In this document: piece by piece, positions 9,062-17,618 of the stretch | Numbering within the stretch: position 1 is the first letter of the stretch | How the letters are laid out: every line of letters starts with the position of its first letter | NCBI GenBank assembly: GCA_020350825.1 | Contig: CP070724.1 | Span: 1,628,331 to 1,668,874, forward strand | Source: Thermoplasmatales archaeon | GTDB lineage: Archaea > Thermoplasmatota > E2 > DHVEG-1 | Direction of reading: 5' to 3' | Length of the DNA: 40,544 nt | Program-made: the position numbers and the translations under genes | The notes under the pieces: model-generated | Told to the model about the DNA's origin: nothing | The model's input: only the letters and a program-made list of their open reading frames with translations | Databases searched by the model: none

Positions 9062-10420
9062 ATGAGTGTAATTGAAATCCATCAAAGACCTGTGATTCCT
9101 GACAGATTGAGGTTGGTTGTTACTCCTCATTACATGTCAACAAAAGATGTTGTAGAATTAAAGTCATTTTTTAAGTTTGGTTTTAATACTGGACAAGCAA
9201 GAGGTTACAGGATTAGAAGATATTGGTTATTAAATGGTAAAGATATGGTTAACGTGGATTTACCAGATTATTTATTTCCTGAATATTGTAGACATGTTTC
9301 TATTTCTTTAAAACATCCTTATACTGTATCTTTAGAATTTAATTTTATTCGGTTTTTAAAGGATTATATTTTACATATTGATAAAGATGGAAGGAAATTT
9401 AGATATGATTATGAAATGAATGTTTTACTAGATGAGGATAATATTATTTCTTATGAGTCTTGGCCTTATTGGAATCAGAATACGATATATTTTTTAATGA
9501 ACTGTATTAGATCTAAAGCATTAAGAATTGGAAAAATTGCATCTTTTCATATCGTTCCAGAGGTTGAGATTGATTATGTTAATGTAAGTGTTAAACAGGC
9601 AGAGTTTAATGTTGATTATTTTGTAGGTTCTAATTTTAGTAGTAAGGTTATTGATATTTTTCCAAGTTTCTTTTTTAGTCAAGATGGACGAGAGTGGAGA
9701 AAAGGTTGTGGTGAGATTGCTTTAAAGCATTACGCTCCTAAGGGTAACAATGATTTGGATATATCTTCTAAGTGTGGAGAGGCTGGTCATTCTTTTGGAT
9801 TTAAAATTGCTAAAGGATTGTACTTGAAAGTTTATAGAAAAACAAGAGACCATATCAGAACTGAGATTTTGATGGATAAAAAGTTTATTTATTATAAATT
9901 TAAAGGTTCTCGGGATATAAGTAGGGTTTTAAAACCGATGCTTGAGTTTTCTAAGGATCTGTTTAAGGAAATATGTTTTGAGAATACTTTATATGAGTTG
10001 TTGTCTGATAGACAGCATGTTGATACAATTTCACAGTTGTATCCTTTGTATGATTTTATTGTTAAATGGAAACCTGCTTTGTTGGATTTGTTTGATTCTG
10101 TTTTATATGGTAATACAGTAGTTGAAAGAGATGCTATTGGATTGATTAAAGGTGATTCGGCACTTAGAGGCTTATTTGCGAGAACATTAAGTGATACCGG
10201 AAGGAGGGTATACAAGTATAATCCTATTAAAGCGAAAGAATAAAAAGAACAAAGATTAAAGCAAAAGCAGATTGTTGAGGAAACAGAAGAGCAAATCAAA
10301 TTAAGGTTATTGGGTTTGAAAGGTAGAGGGAGAAAAGTTGATTTGACCTCTACTTGTGATGAGAGTATACCTCAGAACGTTAAATGGATTGGAGATGATT
10401 GTTATTTTATTGATTATTAG
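9062..10420 (+). pseudogene. Replication-initiator-like protein, interrupted by in-frame TAA at 10241
   Basis: A 393-aa frame (9062-10243) continues in the same frame after its TAA for 58 more codons to TAG at 10418-10420, through charged coding-like sequence (KEQRLKQKQIVEETEEQIK...). The intact product would be about 452 aa. The segment at residues 255-270, LKVYRKTRDHIRTEIL, resembles the lYxKtxxxxRxE motif of Rep_trans/phage replication initiation proteins, and EIDYVNVSVKQAEFNVDYF near 169-187 fits the preceding beta strand; this assignment is inference, and I see no clear HUH motif. Codon use is more T-rich at third positions (TTT, GAT, TAT, GTT) than in flanking genes, which suggests transfer from a plasmid or virus. 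No integrase or att site borders it. Confidence 0.5.
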
Positions 10421-10537
10421 AGGTGGATTTGGATTTAAGGGAACATTGTTATGATGTCGCATTATGGTGATATGTTTATAGAAGTGTAGTATTGAAAACA
10501 CCAACTACAAATACTTTTATATCAAAAAATACATATC

Positions 10538-11386
10538 ATGTTGGGTTCGGAGATGCACGAAGATTATTTAATGGAGGAAAAAGGAGGCTCGTCTAGATTA
10601 TTACGTCGAGGCGTATCAATTTATTATGTTGGTTCGATGCTTTTTGTGGCAGGTATTGCACTTGTGGCTTTAGGATCTGCATTTATCATGATTTTTCAGT
10701 TACATTATGGATCTGAGGCAAATCAAATCCTCTATACCACCATTTTCCTTGGCACTGGCATCATACTGGTTTTGATAGGCATAAATATGATGATAAAGCA
10801 GACGAAAAAGGGGTATTATATTATCGGTTTGAGTGCTTTTATTTCATCACTTGCAATTTTTATTTTTGCATCAAATTATCTTCATAACTGGTATTATCCG
10901 ATTATAAATTATGTTCTCGTGCTCTATATTATGGGATTTTTGGTATTATTAGGAAATGCATTTGGCAATGTAACTCTTTGGATAATTGAAAATAGACCTG
11001 AAGCTATGGTGAATGAGGAAAGTTTAGCAAAGACATATACTGATGAGGAAATACAGCGAGATATCAATGAAGCAACTAGGAAAAGCGTTGAGGCTGCTGC
11101 AAGCGAATTGCAATTTGAAGTGGGCGATACAGGGGACATAAAATTGGGAAAATCTTCTCCTAAGACTTGTGGACTTATCACAAGAGTCAAAGATGATATT
11201 GAAGAATCAATAAGTTTAAAACAAACCATAAAACCAGGTTCAACCGAAAAATGGGGGTCAATCGGAATTGATAAAGTCTCAATGCAATTGGCTGAAACCA
11301 TGAACCAACAGAAAGTTGGGAAAAGGCGATTTGGCGGTTTTAAGGAGAGAATCCTAAAAAGATTTGGTAAACAAAAAGATAATTAA
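10538..11386 (+). CDS. Four-TM membrane protein with cytoplasmic tail, paired with actin-like gene
   Basis: The 282-aa product has about four hydrophobic membrane segments (roughly residues 26-52, 64-83, 90-112 and 118-150) followed by a long polar, mostly helical tail of about 130 residues ending in a basic stretch (KRRFGGFKERILKRFGKQK). I do not recognise a named family. A TATA-like CTTTTATATC lies about 20-25 bases before the ATG at 10538, so the message is probably leaderless and this start is preferred over the in-frame ATG at 10553. The actin-like gene begins 92 bases downstream on the same strand, and a membrane protein with a basic tail is a plausible anchor for a filament; that partnership is inferred from position only. 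Confidence 0.75.
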   Translation: MLGSEMHEDYLMEEKGGSSRLLRRGVSIYYVGSMLFVAGIALVALGSAFIMIFQLHYGSEANQILYTTIFLGTGIILVLIGINMMIKQTKKGYYIIGLSAFISSLAIFIFASNYLHNWYYPIINYVLVLYIMGFLVLLGNAFGNVTLWIIENRPEAMVNEESLAKTYTDEEIQRDINEATRKSVEAAASELQFEVGDTGDIKLGKSSPKTCGLITRVKDDIEESISLKQTIKPGSTEKWGSIGIDKVSMQLAETMNQQKVGKRRFGGFKERILKRFGKQKDN

Positions 11387-11478
11387 ACAGGATAATAATG
11401 GTTATAATTTTATACGAAACTTTTTTAAGGCAAATATTACTATCACTTTGTAATATTATAGTAGGAGGGTGATGCGAG

Positions 11479-12504
11479 ATGGCAAAAGGCCTTGATATAG
11501 GAACTATGAATATTATTTGTGCGGAAAAAGAAGGAGAAGATGTAGTTTTTATGCAGCAGAGGAACGCTTTTATGAACCTTGACTCAAACGATCTCACAAA
11601 AAATATGTTGGATACTTCGAAGGTTCTTTATATCGAAGAAGAAAATGGAATCTCTCTATTAGGAGAAGATGCATTTAAATTTGCTACCATTTTCGAGAAA
11701 GAAGCAAGAAGACCAATGAGTCATGGAATAATAAGTCCTAAAGAGAAGGAAGCAATACCAATTATGAAACTAATAGTCGAGAGAGTTTTGGGAAAGCCAA
11801 GAACTAAAAACGAGGTATTATGCGTTTCAACTCCAGCCGATCCAATAGATGTAGATATGGATGTACTATATCATAAAAAAACAATGGAAGCGCTGGCAAA
11901 AGGAATGAACTATGATACCCATGTAATTGACGAGGGTTTAGCTGTAATATATTCTGAGCTTTCAGATTATAACTTCACTGGGGTAGGAATTAGCGTGGGT
12001 GCAGGTATGACAAATGTAACGCTTGCATATTTAGGTACACCGTTGATGTCCTTCAGTATCGGTAGAGGTGGAGATTGGATTGACGAGCAAGTTTCAAAAT
12101 CAACAGGTTTGCCAAAGGAACATGTAACTCACACAAAAGAGAAGAATTCTAAATTGAGCAAACAAGTTAAGATGGGAAGCCCAGAGGGAGCTCTTACTAT
12201 TTACTACGAGGCTTTAATGACTTATGTAATACAGAATCTTAATAAAAGACTTGCTAAGATAACGCCGCCAAAAGTAGCATTTCCTGTTGCAGTTGCAGGA
12301 GGAAGCGCCTTACCGGAAGGATTTTTCGAAATATTCGAGAAGAAACTGAGAGAATCAAAACTTCGAGTTGAAATATCGAAAATAAAGTTAGCTAAGGATC
12401 CTTTGCATGCAGTTGCAAGGGGATGTTTAATAGCAGCAAGAACGCAAGAAGAAGGACAGAAAACAGGTGCGTTAACACAGAAGAAAGAAAAGGAGAAGAA
12501 GTAA
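11479..12504 (+). CDS. Actin-like ATPase (MreB/Ta0583-type superfamily member)
   Basis: Member of the actin/Hsp70 ATPase fold, 341 aa. The phosphate-1 loop is GLDIGTMN at residues 4-11, the phosphate-2 loop GISVGAGMTNV at about 170-180, and the adenosine motif VAVAGGSALPEGF at about 270-282. The C-terminus is a lysine-rich tail. Members in archaea build cytoskeletal or segregation filaments; the euryarchaeal Ta0583-like and MreB-like proteins are the closest in kind I can name. A strong AGGAGGGTGAT precedes the ATG. The upstream four-TM gene is 92 bases away, and the gene is followed by a hairpin at 12554-12578. Cellular role (shape, division or segregation) is not decided by sequence. Confidence 0.85.
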   Translation: MAKGLDIGTMNIICAEKEGEDVVFMQQRNAFMNLDSNDLTKNMLDTSKVLYIEEENGISLLGEDAFKFATIFEKEARRPMSHGIISPKEKEAIPIMKLIVERVLGKPRTKNEVLCVSTPADPIDVDMDVLYHKKTMEALAKGMNYDTHVIDEGLAVIYSELSDYNFTGVGISVGAGMTNVTLAYLGTPLMSFSIGRGGDWIDEQVSKSTGLPKEHVTHTKEKNSKLSKQVKMGSPEGALTIYYEALMTYVIQNLNKRLAKITPPKVAFPVAVAGGSALPEGFFEIFEKKLRESKLRVEISKIKLAKDPLHAVARGCLIAARTQEEGQKTGALTQKKEKEKK

Positions 12505-12811
12505 ATCTAGATATATTATTTTCGAATAAAAAACATTTAGCAGGAAAAGTATCATAGTAGATGTGCTAATTCTACTATTAATAGCGGTAGGATCTAGTTG
12601 AATAACAAACGAATTAACGATTTATTCTGAAATCCTTGTACTTTTTAAATCTCAATATTGCCCATATTAATATTTAAGTGTAAAGCGCAGGATACGAAAG
12701 CAGAATTAAAGTGGATGAAGAAGGTTTGTAAACGTGGAAATCATTGAGTAGTTGTTGTTGAATGGTTTGGAAGGCACTCGGCTTTAACCGAGTGGGGCTA
12801 GACTTGTTTCT
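12505..12811. other. Convergent intergenic region with two hairpins
   Basis: No ORF is supported between the convergent actin-like and NAD-kinase-like genes. Two perfect inverted repeats are visible: ATAGTAGA/TCTACTAT at 12554-12578, and ACTCGG/CCGAGT at about 12776-12793 followed by a T-rich run. They could terminate the two transcripts. A TATA-like TTAATATTTAAG near 12667 precedes the second one, so a short RNA here is possible but unproven. Confidence 0.4.
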
Positions 12812-13948
12812 TTAATTTATCTTTATCTTTACAACTCTACTCAGACGATATCCAACTACTACCATAATAAATTCTAACTCGGAAAATTGTTTATCCAACG
12901 TTTTATCTCCTGTATCTACTCTTATAACCGGAGTATGTACAAGCTTTGATGGTGTAGATATCACAATTAAATTATCCAAACCTATCATATTTATCACTCT
13001 AGGGCTTAACTGCAGATTACCTCGACCAAGTATAAAACCCTGTGCCCCTATTGGGCTAAGAATAACTTTAGCATTTTGATACTTGTCCAAAAGCCTTATG
13101 ATCTTTTTTTCATTAAGATCTTTACCCACAACCTTTTTTTGATAAACTGCGTCAATACCTAATAAAGTATTATATAAATTCATTTTTCTTGCAATATAGT
13201 CGATGGTTCCCCCTGATCCAAAGAGAAATAGGAAATCATTATTTTGTTCAATTTCGTCTATAATATGCTCAGTAAGTTCATCTTTAATTTCATCATCTGA
13301 TACTGTTTCATAAAGGGTTTTTCCAACCTGTATATATGTAGGTTCCACTATACCTTTAGCAATTCCAAACAATTGAATATTCCATTCTCCTTTTCTATAA
13401 AGATCTTCATCAAGGTCCATAATTTCAGAATCACCAATGGTTAGAGACTGATTTACAAATTCATGAAGCATCTTTGCTGTAGCGCTTGTATTTATTCCAA
13501 ACACTCCAGAATGCATTTTTACTCCTGAAGGGATGCCTAAAATAGGGATTTTTTTACCAACTGTCTTAAAAACATCTCTTGCAGTTCCATCTCCTCCACA
13601 AAAGACAATCAAATCAACACCTAATTCTAAAAATTTTTTACAAGCCTTTTTTGTATCCTCAGCAGATGTATTTTTATCGTCTGTCTCATAGACAATCTCG
13701 ATTTCTCTTATGCCCGCATTTTTTAATTCATTGTATCCCATTTCCCCGTTGCATGTAAACCATTTTATGTCATCATTTTTTGAAAAATTTAATATGTATT
13801 CTTTTAACATTTCTTGTGCTTTATTTGGTGCAACCGGTTTTGCACCTAATGCAACTGCTTTTTTAAAAACACCGTTTGTTCCTTTAAGCCCTACACGTCC
13901 ACCCATTCCAGCTATAGGGTTTACAATAAAGCCAATCTTTGATTGCAT
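12812..13948 (-). CDS. COG3199 NAD-kinase-like / AcoX-type protein
   Basis: Predicted cytoplasmic kinase of the ATP-NAD kinase fold, about 378 aa. The start at 13948 (MQSKIGFIVNPIAGMGG) is chosen because GGAGAAG lies 5-6 bases ahead; the frame is open further to 14011 without support. The N-terminal FIVNPIAGMGGRVGLKGT and the GGDGTARDV motif at residues 118-126 are the nucleotide-binding hallmarks of this family, followed by GIPSGVKMHSGVF. Archaeal members are widespread but their substrate (NAD or another diphosphate) is not settled, and sequence alone does not decide. It is convergent with the actin-like gene and shares no obvious operon. Confidence 0.85.
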   Translation of the reverse strand: MQSKIGFIVNPIAGMGGRVGLKGTNGVFKKAVALGAKPVAPNKAQEMLKEYILNFSKNDDIKWFTCNGEMGYNELKNAGIREIEIVYETDDKNTSAEDTKKACKKFLELGVDLIVFCGGDGTARDVFKTVGKKIPILGIPSGVKMHSGVFGINTSATAKMLHEFVNQSLTIGDSEIMDLDEDLYRKGEWNIQLFGIAKGIVEPTYIQVGKTLYETVSDDEIKDELTEHIIDEIEQNNDFLFLFGSGGTIDYIARKMNLYNTLLGIDAVYQKKVVGKDLNEKKIIRLLDKYQNAKVILSPIGAQGFILGRGNLQLSPRVINMIGLDNLIVISTPSKLVHTPVIRVDTGDKTLDKQFSELEFIMVVVGYRLSRVVKIKIN

Positions 13949-14200
13949 TTTTACTTCTCCGTGTTGAAACAATTTATCAATATTTAAATACTGTTGGAAT
14001 AGCAAGCTCATTGTTGATTTATATATTAAATCAGGGATCCTCTAAAAAGCAATTAATACAATTATCCAGTACAGTTCTACCAAGAGATAGGTAGTAGTGG
14101 AAAAAATGGATTTTAGGGATATAATTTTATAAGCAAAGACACGTTGTGGATAAACAATTGATGAGAGAGATAAGATAAAAAATTATTGAAGGGATGGGGA

Positions 14201-15694
14201 ATGAAAAAAGATGATAATGCAATATCCCAGATTATGGGAGCTTGTTTGTTATTGTTGATAGCTTTAGCATGTTTTTCTATGATTTATATGTATGTTTTTA
14301 CCTATCCCATGCCAAATCCTGCACCATATGTAGAAATTGTTGGAAGTATTGAGGGAGGTAATATAGTACTACTCCATTTTGGAGGGGAGAATTTGAAACT
14401 TGACACACAACTCATTATGAATAAGGGTAATACAACTGAATTTACAACTGTTGAAAACTATTTAGATAGTAAATCAAAAAATAATAGTTTTTGGAATATC
14501 GGTGAGAGATTGTTGTATCCGATAGGAGATGTGACCGGATTAAAAGTTGCGGTCTCGGTAATTGATAAGGATACCTCTTCGGTAATATTTCATGGGTGGT
14601 TAAAAGATACTTTTAGTGACACCTATAATTTTAGTAAAGGTATTGGTAAGCAGTATGATATAATTCGTATCCCCAACACATTAAATGTAATCATGGCGTA
14701 TACCGATAAAGATAATGATGGATTCGTGCTGACACTTGAATTAGCGTCTGATGGGGATATTACTACCATTCTGGACAGCTTAGAGTTTGACCCAAATTTT
14801 TGCATGTATCCTAAATTAATCCATGTCTCAGGCAGCATTTATGCAATATGTTATAGAGGGCAAGGTAGTGCTGGCACCATTAAGACGGTGCAGATAGCAT
14901 CTAACGGGAGCATTAATGACACCGTCTATGATACTCAAGTGTTTGATTTTGTTCAATGCCTGGAACCGGATATCATCCATGTTTCTGGTAACGTGTATGC
15001 TATATCTTACAGGGGTGATAATGATGATGGATTCCTAAAGACTATTGGCATACTTTCCGATGGAGATATTACTGCTGTTATCGATATATTAGAATTTGAC
15101 GCAAGTATGGCAATCGCATCAGATATAATCCATATCTCTGGTGACATATATGCAATCGCATATAGCGGGGAAGATGACGACGGTTTTCTAAAAACAGTAG
15201 AGATAGCAACCAATGGAGCTATCACAAACCTAGTTATCGACACTTTAGAGTTCGACCCTCTTGCAGGGAAAAATCCAGTTATAGCTCTTGTCGATGGTGA
15301 CATTCATGCTATTGCATATACGGGAGAAAATAGTCATGGATACCTGAAGACGATAGAGATCGACGGAAATGGAACCATTAATAATGCTGTGATTGACACA
15401 ACTAAGTTTGACTCTAATAAAGGAGAGGAACCTGATATCATTCATATTTCTGGAAATATCTTTGCCTTAGCCTATAGTGCTGCTGGAGATGTCGGTAATA
15501 TAATAACGGTTGAGATTGCAAATGATGGGAGTATAATTGACCCAATTATAGATGCCTTTGAATTTTCGGCGTTTTGTAGAAATCCTCATATAATCCATGT
15601 TTCCGAAAATATGTATGGTGTAGCATATCTGGGTGCTGGTAACAACGGGTTTATGACAACTGTATTTATTAATAGTAATGGGAATATTTATTAG
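14201..15694 (+). CDS. Type IV pilin-like N-terminus fused to seven propeller-type repeats
   Basis: About 497 aa. The start at 14201 (MKKDDNAISQIMG) follows a purine-rich GAAGGGATGGGGA; an upstream TTG at 14186 is in frame but would put residues before the pilin leader. The N-terminus is a class III signal: charged leader, then a ~25-residue hydrophobic helix that would be both membrane anchor and pilus-packing segment, then PYVEIVGSIEGGNIVLLHFGG typical of archaeal pilins. From about residue 140 come seven units of ~51 residues with the pattern IIHvSGdIYAIaYxGxxxDGFLKTveIxxxGxIxxxxIDxxeFD. Seven such units suggest a closed seven-bladed beta propeller. The pilin half is strikingly similar to the pseudogene at 17619-18356. 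Probably displayed on the cell surface; the ligand is unknown. Confidence 0.8.
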   Translation: MKKDDNAISQIMGACLLLLIALACFSMIYMYVFTYPMPNPAPYVEIVGSIEGGNIVLLHFGGENLKLDTQLIMNKGNTTEFTTVENYLDSKSKNNSFWNIGERLLYPIGDVTGLKVAVSVIDKDTSSVIFHGWLKDTFSDTYNFSKGIGKQYDIIRIPNTLNVIMAYTDKDNDGFVLTLELASDGDITTILDSLEFDPNFCMYPKLIHVSGSIYAICYRGQGSAGTIKTVQIASNGSINDTVYDTQVFDFVQCLEPDIIHVSGNVYAISYRGDNDDGFLKTIGILSDGDITAVIDILEFDASMAIASDIIHISGDIYAIAYSGEDDDGFLKTVEIATNGAITNLVIDTLEFDPLAGKNPVIALVDGDIHAIAYTGENSHGYLKTIEIDGNGTINNAVIDTTKFDSNKGEEPDIIHISGNIFALAYSAAGDVGNIITVEIANDGSIIDPIIDAFEFSAFCRNPHIIHVSENMYGVAYLGAGNNGFMTTVFINSNGNIY

Positions 15695-15849
15695 GTTTAA
15701 CGGAACTGTTGAATTGGCGGGGATATTATATTCTTAATTAATTTAATAGAAAAAATTTGAACGAGAAATTAAATATATTTATAATAATAATGTCATATTA
15801 CACAAAATCAGGAGAATTATATTATAATAATTGAGAGGGGGAATTATAA

Positions 15850-16179
15850 ATGGAAAATATACAAATAATGTCCAATAATAAAAAATCTAAATGGGTGGGA
15901 AAAGAATTAGGATTCCATAAAATAAATTTTGGATTAGCAGATGGATACCAAGAAATGAGTGAACTACCATATTTATTGGAAAAGGGTTTTTTAGATGAAA
16001 ATAAATGGATCAAAAGTATTATAGATGGCCCAAAATTTCTGATTCTTGGGACAAAAAGTTCTGGAAAAACAGCAATAGGTGCAAAAATAAAACAAATTTC
16101 TGAAACATCTAATGATTTAAAAGTTCGATTTTATTTCCTATCAAATTGTAATTTTAATCGAATGTTTCTGGAATTTTAA
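15850..16179 (+). pseudogene. N-terminal fragment of a P-loop ATPase (Sll1717-like)
   Basis: A 109-aa frame behind a good GAGAGGGGG site. It contains Walker A GTKSSGKTAIG at residues 67-77, preceded by FLILG, and then stops shortly after YFLSNCNFNRMFLEF with no Walker B or C-terminal domain. The layout (short N-terminal region, GTKxSGKSA, then a strand ending in a phenylalanine-rich segment) resembles the start of the P-loop ATPase Sll1717 family, whose members are several hundred residues long and often sit in defence or accessory regions. I therefore read it as the 5' remnant of a deleted gene. Its stop is only 6 bases from the 3' end of the convergent DUF6015-type gene, which marks a likely deletion junction. 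Confidence 0.5.
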
Positions 16180-16185
16180 TTTTTT

Positions 16186-16623
16186 TCAGTTATTAAAAAA
16201 ATAACAGATAGGTTTTTTTCTATCTATATTTCTCGCTGTCCACACGTCCTTTGATAGTGTGCTATAGATATCTCCTGTAGCTATGTTCTTAGTTTGTCTT
16301 TTAGTTAAAATTACTTCTCTACCTTTTTTACTACCATTCTTCGCATATCTCAAAATAGCGTTTCTATTAAGTTGCCAATAATGCGTCAGCCATTCTCTAC
16401 CATTATATAACGTCGTTTCTTCCCGCCCAGAGGTAAGCATACCTTCTTCCTCTAAAATATAAAACAATTGTCTATCTTCTAGATCTAGAACGTTATCGAT
16501 TACGCGATCCTCATATCCAAATAAATCCAGGACGAATCCTGCGATTCTTCTTGCCTCCTTTTTATCGACGCCCAATCTGTTTACTATTGCTTTTGACAAA
16601 TCATTTAACGTTATAATTCTCAT
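16186..16623 (-). CDS. DUF6015-type helical protein
   Basis: The 145-aa product begins MRIITLNDLSKAIVNRLGV, followed by KKEARRIAGFVLDLFGYEDRVIDNVLD and RQLFYILEEEGML. This is the layout I associate with DUF6015, a family of small euryarchaeal proteins with a helix-turn-helix-like region and a winged C-terminal part; function is unknown and DNA binding is only a guess. The last ~35 residues are basic. A TATA-like stretch lies about 30-40 bases ahead of the ATG. Convergent with the truncated ATPase fragment. Confidence 0.65.
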   Translation of the reverse strand: MRIITLNDLSKAIVNRLGVDKKEARRIAGFVLDLFGYEDRVIDNVLDLEDRQLFYILEEEGMLTSGREETTLYNGREWLTHYWQLNRNAILRYAKNGSKKGREVILTKRQTKNIATGDIYSTLSKDVWTARNIDRKKPICYFFNN

Positions 16624-16839
16624 ATGAGTGCGCCCCCGTATTTTTATGCCTTTTTTATTCCCCCTGTAATATAGTGTGTAATTTATAGTATATATGCTTT
16701 TCTATTTATTGGGCCTAATTCTAAGTCAAAAGAATATCTAATCAAACCAAGTGAAAATTAATAGAAATTACTGGAAGATTGATTATCTACAAAATGAAGA
16801 CAGGTATTCTCTTTAAAAAGGGTCAAGACTAATCTAATT

Positions 16840-17067
16840 TTAAATTTTTTTTATATCGGCTAAATTGACTTTATTATCCAAGTTGATTAGTATTGACCTA
16901 TAGGGATATCCATGTCCAAGCTGAACTCTACAAAAATAAAAACATTTTTTTGAATAAATACACAGATAATAGGTGCCGTCAATTTCCCAACTATTGACAA
17001 TGCTATATTTATCGAATTTGTTGTCCATTGCTTCATGTATCTCGGGAGGAATATCCATTCTAACCAT
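16840..17067 (-). CDS. Small unknown protein, 75 aa
   Basis: Short protein with an AGGAG three bases before the ATG at 17067 (an alternative ATG lies at 17058) and a TATA-like TTTATATACT about 45 bases upstream. The sequence is of ordinary soluble composition (IDGTYYLCIYSKKCFYFCRV in the middle, predicted beta strands). No family is recognised and no catalytic motif is visible. It lies in the same orientation as the neighbouring small genes at 16186 and 17150. Confidence 0.5.
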   Translation of the reverse strand: MVRMDIPPEIHEAMDNKFDKYSIVNSWEIDGTYYLCIYSKKCFYFCRVQLGHGYPYRSILINLDNKVNLADIKKI

Positions 17068-17149
17068 TCACTCCTATAAATCTCAAATCGATTTGGGTCA
17101 AATAGTCAGTATATAAATAATTTGAATACATTTTGCATTTAAAATATCC

Positions 17150-17545
17150 CTAAACAAACCACTCATCCACTTCTTTTTTTTCCGAATCTGAAAGATTTGA
17201 TGACTCCTCAGTATCTTCATCCAACCTATCAGGTTCGGATTCAACTGTTTTTTCTTCTTTTGATGCTTTTAAATGATCTTCTGTTTTCTTTACAACGGGT
17301 GCGTCACCCTTATCTTTTTTCACTTTTTTTTCATGTTTGTAATTTTTAGATTTTGATACCATTTCAAAAGCTTCATTAACAAAATCAATTTCTTCAATTG
17401 TGGGGCACCAACTTAATACATTTTTATCTGTAAAGAAATTGGGTGTATCTTTATCAAAATATACATTTAATGTTAGCTTCCCGGAACTCACATCTTTTCC
17501 TATCTGCAGCTTTACATGGATATTCTCATTTTTTTTCATACTCAT
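17150..17545 (-). CDS. Unknown protein with highly charged acidic tail, 131 aa
   Basis: The first ~70 residues read as a folded domain (VKLQIGKDVSSGKLTLNVYF, then CPTIEEIDFVNEAFEMV). The remaining ~60 residues are low-complexity lysine- and glutamate-rich sequence ending DSEKKEVDEWFV, probably disordered, with a conserved-looking C-terminal peptide. A GGATGGG lies just before the ATG at 17545. No family recognised. It is immediately downstream of the pilin-FN3 pseudogene, same strand. Confidence 0.5.
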   Translation of the reverse strand: MSMKKNENIHVKLQIGKDVSSGKLTLNVYFDKDTPNFFTDKNVLSWCPTIEEIDFVNEAFEMVSKSKNYKHEKKVKKDKGDAPVVKKTEDHLKASKEEKTVESEPDRLDEDTEESSNLSDSEKKEVDEWFV

Positions 17546-17618
17546 CCCATCCTATAAACAAAGACAATATCATTAATTACAATTTATACTTTTCTTTTAC
17601 TCATATATTGCAACTCAA

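Noticed and set aside
12776..12811. tRNA-like CTCGG/CCGAG stem-loop
   Set aside because: The loop is too short and no T-arm or acceptor stem can be formed; treated as a terminator-like hairpin.
13710..13967. Plus-strand ORF inside the COG3199 gene
   Set aside because: Shadow of a conserved gene on the other strand with no ribosome binding site.
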